Of a stretch of DNA of 64,000 bases, positions 1-9,766 are shown piece after piece; position 1 is the stretch's first letter, and every line of letters begins with the position of its first letter. The stretch comes from Holtermannia corniformis (Eukaryota; Basidiomycota; Tremellomycetes; Holtermanniales): NCBI GenBank assembly GCA_001599935.1, contig BCIJ01000023.1:219834-283833 (forward strand), in the 5' to 3' direction. The position numbers were made by a program, and so were the translations under genes. Under the pieces are notes generated by a model. The model was not told where the DNA came from, searched no databases, and saw only the letters and a list, made by a program, of their open reading frames with translations.

Positions 1-47
1 GTCTTGGCTACATCCTCGCCGGATGTAGTCTTCGCCGGATGAAGCCG
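1..47 (-). repeat. Dispersed CATCCGGCG/GGATGTAG repeat (copy 1)
   Basis: The first 47 bases, read on the minus strand, nearly match positions 63369-63412 read on the plus strand. Both contain CATCCGGCG, then TACATCCGGCG, then GGATGTAGCCAAGAC. The unit has internal self-complementarity (CTACATCC against GGATGTAG). The second copy lies next to a hAT transposase end, so this may be the subterminal part of a related element that continues outside the window. That origin is inference. Confidence 0.6.
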
Positions 48-184
48 AAGAGATGGCTGGCTGATTGTCGTAATCCAACAGAACAAGGGCCTCATGCAAC
101 GTGTACAGAATCGCATAGAGGATCTAAACATGTTCACACGCGATACGTCGTCAAAGCCCAACGCAACACTCGACCACACCTAAC

Positions 185-2130
185 TCAAAAGACCCCGGAT
201 GAATCCAGGCCCTCGCGCTCAATCTCGCGCTTCATCGCAGCTGTAGCATAGTCAGTACAGGACCACCGCATGCAGTCGACTCACCCCTGATATCGTCAAT
301 TGGTACGTTCGTCCGTTGAACGGTATCCAGGACCCATTCTATATCCGACTTTTCGAGGACCTCGACTTCTTCCAAAGCGCGCTTGGCTGTCGACAGGTAG
401 TACGAGAGATCGTCCTGCAGCGTCTGTAGATCCCAGTAGGGTTGGCGGAAGAGTTTGGCGACGAAGACGTGGCGGCGCCGACTTGCACGGCGTAATACGT
501 TGTACGTATCCCTCTCGTATTCTTCCCATGCGTCATCCAGCACGACGCGCTCGAGCCACTCCTCATCACGCAGGACCCATTGGAGGATGTCGTCGTCGGT
601 AGCCCTCTTCCAATAGGGTAGGAAGTACGGTCCCAGCATCTCGTCTGTACCGAGCACGTCTGTCTCTGTCCCAGCACACGCAGACGCGGCACTGCTCACA
701 GAAGTTGCTGACGTCGAGTCGTGCCCGAGGACGTTGACGTTTTACCGCTGGAATCCGACTCGGATGACGTGCTGGTGGTGTGGCTATCCGTACTCAGGAC
801 GGAAGCGTCGGAAACTCGACCCCGGTGCGGCTGCCGGGCTCGGTACGCTGCCTGGTTGCCTTGCGGATGCTCGACCGAGTTTGCGGCTGCCTGAGAGTCG
901 CCGAGGGTACCATTCGGTGCCGAGGCCGGCGCGTGGTTGGGCACATTGCTGTCACCTGCCGATGTCGATGTCGTGATGCTGTCGAGGACGGACGGGACCG
1001 GGGGCGCAGGAGGGATAGGCAGAACCAGAGCAGGATGGCTCGGGTTGTCCAAACGGCACCGGGTGTGCAGCACATGCCTCATGCGGACAAAGTGACCGAT
1101 CGGGTTAGGCTCGTGCATCTTGTCCGATTCCGTTTGGTGGTGGGGGGACAGTAGAGATAGCCCGTGGCGGACATCTTCAAGCGTCTCGATCCCTTTCCCA
1201 TGCAGTGCACCCTCGTACCATATAGTGTCACCTTCCCAGGGATCGACGTACAAGGACGCTTTGTCAAAGGCCCTTTCCTCGATGGCCGTGTTGAGCACCA
1301 TGAGGTTTGTGGGGTGGTGTGGCAGCAGCACCAAGTTGGGGACCGCGTACCCTTTTTGGCTAGGTGCAGGACGCCCGGCTGCCGTGTTGTACCACCGATT
1401 GAGCGCTGGGTCGTACGCCTGATGATAGAGGCAGCACTGAGCCTGTCAGCTGGGTAAAGCTGACGGTAGCGATTACGCACTGTTGCTCGGTCCGCTACTG
1501 GGACGACGTGCGCGACGGCCGTCTCGAGCAGATTCTCCGTGTTATACTGCGGAGCTCATTTCCCAGAGATTCTACAAGTCGGATCTCGATCTCGAACCAG
1601 ATGCGTTGGCATTGCGCCCTGCAGTTGCGTGAGCTCGCTTCGGAGCGGGGCAGTCAGAATACCCGCAACATACCCTGTCCAGCTGTGCTCAGTCAGTGAC
1701 ATACACACTGTCAGGGACCTTGAACAACTCACTTTGGAGTTGTCCAAGCGGAACACGCGCCCGCGCACATCGTCTGGACCGAACGCGTGAGTCAACTGAA
1801 ACTGCGGAATCCTGATTTGATCGAGAGCTCTGTTGTAAGTCACAAAGTCGTGTTGCAGTACCGATGGCTGGTAGCCTAACCCATTGTCAGTTGTAACAAG
1901 TGTGGGAGTCAAGATGCGCGTACCATTTGCTGTGGGAGAGCAAACCACGAAGTCTCCTGGTGCAATCGCACTCTCGTCTCTCCAGTCCAATCTTCTCCGT
2001 CGGGCCACCGCTGCAAGTTCCATGCACGCTCCCGGTCGACGCTTCTCGCCATCATCCACACTCTTGTGTACAGATGAAGTGCACCGCCTCTAGGATCCAC
2101 CCCTCTGTTTCTTTCTCCATTCGCGGGATC
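185..2130 (-). pseudogene. HNH_2-like family copy A, degraded
   Basis: This is a broken member of the HNH-like family. Readable pieces are a mid-domain tail near 2100-1900, the nuclease start (residues DRDPTCRISG near 1590-1560), a second HNH exon at about 1437-700, and the C-terminal part to a TGA at 185-187. Lesions visible against the paralogues are an in-frame TGA at 1556-1558 where others have Ser or Cys (one base change), a frameshift near 2000 between RWPDGE and LDW, and another frameshift near 696-705. The 5' part is missing, because upstream DNA is the C-terminal exon of copy B. The HNH first His (AHVVP) and Asn (NLMVLN) remain. The final short exon is shorter than in C and D. A stable truncated product cannot be excluded, but three lesions make a functional full-length protein unlikely. 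Confidence 0.75.
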
Positions 2131-5100
2131 CGCCTCAGCCCTTGCCGCACCTCGGCTTCCCAGTGCCAAAGAGACTCCTGAATGGACACGGCGTGCCACC
2201 CTTTGCGGCTGTATTTCCCCGATTCCAGAGCCCGCAGGTACCATGCAGCCCGGCGCAGCTCAACACACGGGTCTTGAGCTGTCGGCTGCTGCTCCGAGCT
2301 CTCGTCCCAGGCTTCCTGCTGCCGCTCGTCTTCTGATGCGAAAGAGAGTACCGAGTCGAGACTCGCACGAGGCAGGTGCGGCAATCCTTCGACGAATGTA
2401 GACTGTTGAGGTTGGTCAGGTTGGACAGCGAGCTTGCCTGTGCCTGACCAGCTGGGTGGCCACTGGGCAGTAATGGAAGGTGATACGGGCGTCAGGAGCA
2501 CCGTGCTGTCGGAGGCAACAGTGCATCCACTTGATCTTGTTGCCGATGATAGAGCACTGGCGTCGGACTCGTCGGATCGTCTGGGCCGCTCGGTGCCGCT
2601 CTGTGCGCCCGAGTCCCGCGTACCCATCGGGTGTACTGAATCGTACGGGCCGGATTCAGGAAGCCTGGCGGTGGCGGTATTGCTGTTCGGCTGCTTCGGC
2701 AGATCGGTCAGCTCATCGGAAGGTGGTGCGGGTGCGCCGAGACCCTTGTTGAAGGGCTCCGGCAGGATCAGGTCGGGGTGTGCCGGGGACTTTAGACGGC
2801 ATCGGATATTGAGGAGATGGATGAGGCGAGACATGTGGCTGACAAGATTCACGTCTTGCAGTCGAGCCTCTCCGTCGGTTTGCTGCGGCGGCAGCAGCGG
2901 CAGCCCATGGCGAAGCTGCCCTAGCAGACCGGCTCCGTCGCGAAGCGGACCCTCGTACCATATTTTTTGGTCAAACGGGTCAACCGCCAGCAGGACCGTG
3001 TCAAACACCTTCTCCTCGACCTGCCGGTTGACCAGCATAAGGTTGCCGGGGTGGTGGGTGACCAAGGACAGTGATGGCGCAGACCATCCTACTTGCCCTG
3101 CGGCGAGTCGTCCAGATACCATGCGTTCCCACTGAAGCTGGGCGGGGTCGAATGCTAGGTGGTAAAGCCATGACTGTGCCAATCATCAGATGCGTGCTTG
3201 TGAACTCCGTGATACGTACAGTGGGCCTTTGAGCAAAGGGAATCCAATGGCCCGTAGAGTAAGCGAGGTAGAGGTTTGTCGGGTACTGATCCGCGCATCG
3301 ACCGGTGAATCTGCACCGCGCATCTCGTTTGCGGATGAGATGCGTCGGCATGAATGACTGGGTCGTATCGTTAGTGAAGCCAGGCGCTCCTCGGCCGACA
3401 CAGCGCCAAGCACCGAAACCGAATGGAATCGGGATGACTGAGGACTTACTCGCGTGAGCTAAACGCCCATGTGTCAGCTGGATCATGCTAAGCTCAAAGG
3501 TAGAAATACGCACATCCTTGTCAGGTGCAGCCTTCTGACCACGCGCTTGACCTTCTTGCAGCACGTAGTTGTTGGTGAAGCTCGGCTTGTATGCTGGTTT
3601 GGGTTGAGGATTGTAATTCCCAAACTCATGCGACATTTGCATAGGTGCACACCCTGCTATTTCAGCGCCATTGCAGCTTGTTCACGTTGACTTACCATCG
3701 GCGGATGCAAGGCAGACGATGAACGAGCCTGGGGAAAGAGGCGCCGGATCGCGCCAGTCGATTATGCTGCCCTCGGGCGCCCTCTGCAGCACCCACGGCC
3801 GCTCACGGTCCCGAGCACTCGCCAGGAGCCAAGCACGCGAATACAGGTGAAAGCTATCGATCGCCCACTCGGGATGGTGGATGTCTTGAGGCCTGCAGAT
3901 TCCTGCAGACAGTAAGCCTCACGACGCTTTTCCCAACCAACAGACTGACCTGCAAAGCTGACAAGCGCACCTGACGCATCCAGGCAAAAGACATGGTGTG
4001 TCCAAGTCTTGAGCTTCTCTTGGTCGCTGGCGAAGTCGACATCATCTTCCTGAGCGCCACCGACCGCGACTGCTGGACCAACGACGGCCTTGTCACGCAG
4101 GACGCGATACCTGCCGAGCTCCCTCAACACCTCTTGCTCGTCGTAATCCCTCAGGTTCCGCCAGGATTCCACAAACAGGGGGATCTTGAATGCTCGCATG
4201 CACTCTGACAACGAAGCGTAAGACGATCGTGGCCAAGCGCGCTGGTCTCTTCCACAGCTTGGCTGCTGCGAGTACTCGGCCAGGCTTTTGGGTCGGTCGG
4301 GTTGGCGTAGTAGTCGACCAAGCTGACAAAGGAAGCCGGCCCCGCAATCCAGTCGACGGGCGATGGGGCGGTGGGGAATACGAATCCTTGTTCCGGTCGT
4401 CGGCGGGGAGGAATGTTGCACTGGTTTGGCGACTAGGACAGCTATCGTGAGTCAAATACCCATAGGGCTGAGAAGCAACGTACGGGTCTGAGGTATCGGA
4501 CGGCAGCAGTGGAAGTAGGTTGGGCCAGGCAAAGCCCAAACCGACCGTCGCTCGAACAGGGGTTTGACCTGCGACTTTGCAGCTTGTCATACCAAACCGC
4601 GCGGCTTCATCTTCATCGCCGACCTCTTGCTCATCTGTAAGCGTTGATGATGAACAAGACCGCACACGGATGGAGGCATGTGGCATCGAGTTTGGGCTGG
4701 GGGTAAGCAGAGGGGGCGAGAATGGACTTGACAATGACCTCGGCGTTGTCGGTTCTGCTGGACTGCAGGATGGTCAGCAATCATCACGAGCAACGGTGAA
4801 GGGCCCCTGACCTGATGCACGCGCGTGTCAGGGTAGCCGAACTCGGTGTATTCGCTCCCCCTTGGGACATCTCATCTTGCGCTCGAATGCGAGCTCGGCG
4901 GCGCTCGGTTTTGGGATCACCGCGATTGATCGGGTCGTCTCGGCCTCTGCGATACGGTCTGTGCACTTTGCACCAGCGTCGACTACCTTCCTCTCCAGAC
5001 CGCCGCCAGTCGCCCCAATCTCTTTGCCAGCACTGCTCAGTCTTGTGTTTGTATTCGGGTCATGATCGCTCACACCCACTGCTGGGTCGCTGCTGGCTGT

Positions 5101-5766
5101 CGAGCGCCCGCGCTCAAGCATCGACGGCACGGCCTGATACTCCTTTTCCATTGATCCGCCTTTGCTTGCGGTCCCTGCTTTACCATCTTGCGTGCTCGGT
5201 GGGATATGTGCGAATTGGGCATGGGAGATTGGATTGGTGAAGACGGATCGGAGCAGCGAGGGGTAATGCTGCGAGTTGAGTGCAAGGATCGGATGGGAAG
5301 ATCGAGGACGGGTTTTGAGAAGTTTGAGCTCGTATTCGAAAGCCAGACTGAGCGCTAAATACGCGCCATTGTCGGCAGCTGCGCGTGCTGCCATGTTTGT
5401 TGCAGAACACCCACCCTTGATGCACGCATCCACGTTTGCTTGCCCGTGTGGTTCACGCTCGAGCTGTAGCTGCTCGTACGGGTGCGGGTTCGTCGGCGAC
5501 GCGAGCTGCTGCTGCTGCTTGCGAAACGCTCTCGAACTGATTGCGCTTCGTTGACGTTGCTGCTGCTGCTCTTGCTCCTCTTCTTCCAGCCTCGCCACCA
5601 GCCTCGACACCGTTCCCTGGTTACGCTGCTGCCGCCGCTCCTCTGCCGGATTCGACGCTGCGGCGGGCTGGACCTGCTGCTGGTCCGCATTCGGCGTCAA
5701 GCTGACGATGCTGGGCGAGCCGAGCGTGGGAGTTTGCTCTGTCGAGCCTGATTGAGCGACGAGCAT
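2052..5766 (-). pseudogene. HNH_2-like family copy B, probably broken
   Basis: This multi-exon family member has a divergent Gln-rich N-terminus (candidate ATG at 5764-5766). A mid domain follows (PVDWIAGPASF, then KIPLFVESWRNLRDYD, then SRAWLLASARDRERPWVL). Next come the HNH part (RDARCRFTG, then STGHWIPFAQ, then HHPGNLMLVN) and a Ser-rich linker. It ends at a TGA at 2052-2054, in EAVHFICTQECG. An intron with GTACGTATC donor and TTGGCACAG acceptor splits the HNH region near 3220-3178, at the same place as in the paralogues. A frameshift is needed near 4220-4240, and the join near 4800-4870 is not resolved. The last exon found in C and D is absent: the frame runs straight into copy A. It may be expressed as a shortened or chimeric protein, and sequencing error could explain the frameshift. 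Confidence 0.6.
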
Positions 5767-5804
5767 TTTACAGCTAGGATGGGTGTCTCTAGGTTGATGC
5801 ACCT

Positions 5805-6425
5805 CTGTCGTTGATCGGACGTGATCGCCGAGGAGGGCGAATGTCGGGCGAGTGCAAAATGTTGAGATGCCGTCTTCTCCCACTTGACCAGCGCTAGGTC
5901 CAGGGCGCAATGGTACAAACACGCCTGCGTCGGTCAGCCAGTGAGCTTTTGTGACCTGTCACGCAAGCAACGTACCGTGAATGGATCGGCCTTGGGGATC
6001 ATGAGCGGCCATGCAATGATTGTGGACGTTGGTGGAGCGATAGTGGGCGCTCTGACATCCGACACTGGCGCTCCCTTTCCTTGACCATGGCGGTAGGCAT
6101 TGAACCCTGCGATGACTTTAGCCGCCTGTTGCGCCGAATGCTACTTGCACGCACGCGTTTGACCTAGACAAGGTGTCATCAGCATCGTGAGCACATCCAG
6201 GTCTAGATATCAGCTCACCGGTTGATCGGGGCGCACTGGCTGCCCTAGCACATCCCCCGGCCGTTTAGTGTACGTGCAGGTGAATGTGTAGTCGACCTCG
6301 GGGTCAAAGAGCTTCTCCACTTGCCGTATCTGGAGTAGCGCCATTGCAGACCGGCCGCGGGCGGTCATAGTCGGTGGCAGTGCTTGGTTCCAATTGTTAC
6401 TGTCGAGCTCAGTCTTGTTCACGCA
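5805..6425 (-). pseudogene. Relic E of the HNH-like family
   Basis: About 600 bp here match positions roughly 17870-18420 of copy C almost base for base, including the intron and the start of the HNH region (MPTAMVKERERQCRMS). Small deletions have removed the residues just after CRMS and bases in the AHVIP codons. A further deletion of about 20 bp lies near 5848. The reading frame is destroyed, and no flanking exons of the family are present. The piece ends at about 5805, just upstream of the candidate start of copy B, so B's promoter may lie inside this relic. Confidence 0.8.
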
Positions 6426-6429
6426 GTCA

Positions 6430-7180
6430 GCGAAGAAGTAGCTAATGACAGCTCACTCACAGTCGTTTAGGCAGGGCTGGTGACTGCTGTCTGCACGATC
6501 ACGGGTCCGAGACCCGCACTTGACTTCTGGGCGCATTAACTTTGCTCATCACGAGAGCTCGAGGCCCGTACGTTTGCGATCAGTGCCAGAGCTGGACCAG
6601 CTGTGGTTGCGTTCTTCATAGCCTTGGCCGCCGGATACTCGTGGTGTCTTGAAGCCGCTTGCGACTGGAACATTGGCTCGTCGACTAGCGTTAGCCTCGA
6701 GAGTCTTGTGGTCGTCGTGGTGAGCGGCCGACTGCCGTGTGAAAGATGATCTCACTTGCGGGCGGGGTCCTTTGAGATCGGTATTGTCCAGGCGTCAACG
6801 CCAGAGTCTGAGGGCTCGCTCACTCGTCTGCAAGCTCAGACTTGCAGTCAAGCTATCGCTGGTACTCACACTATCGCTGTCTTGGTGATGTTGCAGTCTG
6901 GTGCGACCGCTCGAGCTCCGGTTTAGTGGATGCAAGTGCTAGCGAGTTGCTACCGTGATGCTAGCCACCTTTTTTGCTTGTGCTCGCTGTGGCATCCACG
7001 GCCGTGATCCGGTCTCGACTACAAGCTGATGGGATCAACGACGGAAGGACTCTCGTGCTGCTGATAGTCAGTAGTGCTCGTAGTGCGTGAATTCACTCAA
7101 GCCCTCCTCGACCTCATTGGCGATCGTGCCGCATGACAGAGGAGACGAGGCATGAACATGACATTGCGAACCCCAACGCC
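6430..7180. other. Spacer between relic E and copy D
   Basis: I see no convincing gene here. A 68-codon minus-strand frame at 6549-6755 has no family match and no intron structure. The stretch may be decayed family sequence, but I could not align it. Confidence 0.5.
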
Positions 7181-8104
7181 CTAGTACAATTCCACCAACC
7201 GCTGACCGGGACCACCCATTCGCACGGCCCTAGCGTTCGGATATTCCGCCATAAACGACACGTCGAAGCCTCCTTCTTCGAGATCCGCTCGTAAAAGACC
7301 TATCACGACATTAGCGCTGTCACTCGAATCGGCTAGATTCACCTGTTATGTCCTCAAAGGGCGTGTCGGTCTCCTCGATAGCCTGCAGGACCCACTGGAC
7401 AGCATCGTTGTCGATAACCGAGAGGAATGGCAGCAGGTCCCGCTCGATGTCGCGTCGTAGCTCTTGTTGCACTTCCTGCACATCATCATAGTCTTTGCTC
7501 GTGCCCGGTGTCAGACCAAGACTGTAGGCCTGAAGCTGGCGAGTCGCCTCGCGGTACTCGTTCCATGGATCGATCGGTGCGAGCCCCGCAAAGTTACCCT
7601 CGTTGTATCGGTCTTGTGCTTCCGCCTGCTCCAGTACCGATCGCAAGATGGCTTTTTTCGTGACGGTGGGCCAAAGCGTTGGCGGGATAGTGGCCGTCTT
7701 CGAGTGCTGGTGATGATCGATGCTGGGATAGGAGATTTCCAGCTCGTCACAGAGCGTGGTCTCATGCGTAGAGTGAGAGGTGCCGGAAAAACAGGTTGCG
7801 GTCGAAGCCTTGCTGTCGGTGCTAGTGTCGGACATGTCAGACACGCGCGGCCCGCGGCTGCGCTGAACGGTGGTTGACGCCTGCGGGACCACCGACGATC
7901 CTCGTGAGTCGCAAGGCACATCGGGACCGTCGTGGTTCGAGGCTAGCTCTGGACCTGTGCCGCCCTCCTTGTCGGCCGCGCTGCTTTCCGCTGCGTGGGG
8001 CTCGATACCGATGCCAAAGACAAAGTCGTCAGGTATCTGATGGAGAGCGTTAGGATGCTTCGGATTCCAGAGCCGGCAACGAAAGTAGTGATGGACGGTG
8101 AGAG
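7181..8104 (-). pseudogene. HNH-like copy D, 3' part (separated by retroelement)
   Basis: This is the C-terminal half of copy D. It runs from FRCRLWNPKHPNAL at about 8085 through a Ser/Thr-rich linker (SDMSDTSTDS), a conserved block (EYREATRQLQAYSLGL, then VQWVLQAIEETDTPF), a short intron with GTGAATC donor near 7340, and a final exon (LLRADLEEGGFDVSFM, then PNARAVRMGGP) ending in TAG at 7181-7183. It continues the exon broken off at about 12818, where the homologous text reads GELYRMNMAL. The reading frame within this piece is open. It has been cut from its promoter by the insertion, so it is probably no longer expressed as part of the full protein. Confidence 0.8.
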
Positions 8105-8149
8105 CATGTGTTAGCGAGGCGCTAGGAGCTTGCTAGCCGCCTCCGCCTT

Positions 8150-8183
8150 TTGGCATTTCTGGCAGTTTCGCCAGAATCGCCAA
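8150..8183. repeat. Hairpin near the 5' end of the retroelement
   Basis: TTGGCATTTCTGGC is followed after a few bases by GCCAGAATCGCCAA, giving a strong imperfect inverted repeat upstream of the gag-like start codon. It could be part of the element's 5' leader structure or terminal repeat. Confidence 0.6.
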
Positions 8184-8251
8184 AGGGACGGCTTTCGAGA
8201 TTGGCTCAATCGTCTTTTGCCATCTCGAGGGCGGCTGCAAGCTCAAGGCTC

Positions 8252-9481
8252 ATGACGCTGGAAGATCGGCTTCGTCGCAGCACCGTGCCGGTGCTTCGAG
8301 GCTACCTTGCGGCCGCCGATCTTCTTGTAGGAAACGAGAAAAACACCCTCAAGAAGCAAGACTGCATCACCCGTCTGCTTTTGAACGTGGCCGCCATTCC
8401 TGACGAGCTCAGACTGTCACGTCCCCGCTCGCCCATCCCCAACCCTGATCCGAACCCCAATCAGGATCCAAACCCTGGGCAAATCACCGCAGCCCAGCTG
8501 CAAACTGCCCTCGCCACCCACGCCGCCACCGCACGACAATCCCTGCTGCAAGACCTTCAGCCTTATCTGCAGAGCATCGCGGACTTGCAGATTCGCCTCA
8601 ACGAACTAGAAGAGCGCAACCCAGGCGGCGCGGGCGGAGGCGGTGGAAATGGAGGTGAGCCCGATTCGGGTCAAATCGGACCGGTCATTCCCGAGGGTCA
8701 CGTGGTGGCTCCCCTTCTCGTGGGGCACGAAATTCGCCAGTCGCCCGAGCTCTACCACGACTTCTTGAGGCCGGAGTTGTACCAGCAGGTCGCTGCGGGT
8801 ACCTTCGACATCAAGGACCTGTGGAAGTTTGATCCGCTGCGGCATGCGGAAGTCGCGCTCGGTCCTTCTGCTTCGTCGAATGATTTTCTGCGCAATCTGC
8901 AGGAAGTCCTGCTGCCCGATGGCGGCGACACACGCCTGGCTAAGGCCAGGGACCGATACAAGGACGTCGGCTCGATTCTGCGCCCGTGGCTCGTGTACTC
9001 CGACATCCGGGAACTCCTCACCCCCGGTATCGGCCTCTTCTTAGCCGGGTACGCCCAGGAACTGCTCCGGATATCGCAGCAGTACCCTAACGGTTTTGCC
9101 GCTTTGCTCCACTACCATCTGTACGTGGCGCAGCGGCGCATTGCGGCTGGCGACCGTCTTGATCCCGCCGAATGGCGCCGCCCGGACATGGAGGCTTTCC
9201 AGCAGCACTTCCTGCCGCACTACCGAGTGCAGCCGGCCGCCGCCGCTTCCTCCGGCTCGTCGATGGGCTCCGGCTCGGGAAAATCGGGTTCGGCCGTTCC
9301 TGGCTGGAGCTTGCGGGCTCCCGGCTTGGGGACAAAGCCCACCCCATGCGCAAACTGGAATGAGGGTCGCCTCTGCAGTAAGCCCCCCGGTCAGGAGTGC
9401 CCTTATCAGCACGTCTGCCAGACGTGCAACATCTCCGGTCACACCAAGCAGCGTTGCCACGCTGCCAAGAAGTCGTCCTGA
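8252..9481 (+). CDS. Gag-like nucleic-acid-binding protein of the DIRS-like element
   Basis: This is ORF1 of the element, 409 codons from the first ATG (the frame is open from 8150). The N-terminal third resembles a helical region. A central segment (about residues 55-125) is Pro/Asn- and Gln-rich, and a Gly-rich stretch follows. The folded-looking middle contains HEIRQSPELYHDFLRPELY. The C-terminus has a cysteine cluster, CANWNEGRLCS then CPYQHVCQTCNISGH then RCHAA, of the kind found in fungal gag proteins and expected to bind the element's RNA. Expected role: packaging of the RNA intermediate. No stops or frameshifts are visible, so the element looks young. It is separated from the next ORF by fewer than 300 bases. 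Confidence 0.75.
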   Translation: MTLEDRLRRSTVPVLRGYLAAADLLVGNEKNTLKKQDCITRLLLNVAAIPDELRLSRPRSPIPNPDPNPNQDPNPGQITAAQLQTALATHAATARQSLLQDLQPYLQSIADLQIRLNELEERNPGGAGGGGGNGGEPDSGQIGPVIPEGHVVAPLLVGHEIRQSPELYHDFLRPELYQQVAAGTFDIKDLWKFDPLRHAEVALGPSASSNDFLRNLQEVLLPDGGDTRLAKARDRYKDVGSILRPWLVYSDIRELLTPGIGLFLAGYAQELLRISQQYPNGFAALLHYHLYVAQRRIAAGDRLDPAEWRRPDMEAFQQHFLPHYRVQPAAAASSGSSMGSGSGKSGSAVPGWSLRAPGLGTKPTPCANWNEGRLCSKPPGQECPYQHVCQTCNISGHTKQRCHAAKKSS

Positions 9482-9766
9482 CTGGCCGCGCGGGCTCGCT
9501 CTGAGCCCGCCCCGGCTCGCGCTGAGCCGCCTCGTCCCGAGGCTACCCTTCCCGCTGCTCCTCACCCTGAGGCGGTGGCAATCTCCCTGGCCGTCCCGGC
9601 TCCGCCCCCATCTCCATCACGCTCTTTTGCCGCGCTGGCGCACAAAACTCGGGACCCTCCCGGCGAGGTCCTGTCCCCTGTGGCTATTACAGGGGATGCT
9701 AGCCGGGGTTCGACTGTTGAGCCCCGGTCTCGCACCCCTTCGGGTGTGAGTCCGTCTGCTCCTATA

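Noticed and set aside
300..1160. Long plus-strand frames opposite copy A
   Set aside because: They are antisense shadows of the HNH-family exons, with Arg-rich composition and no homology pattern.
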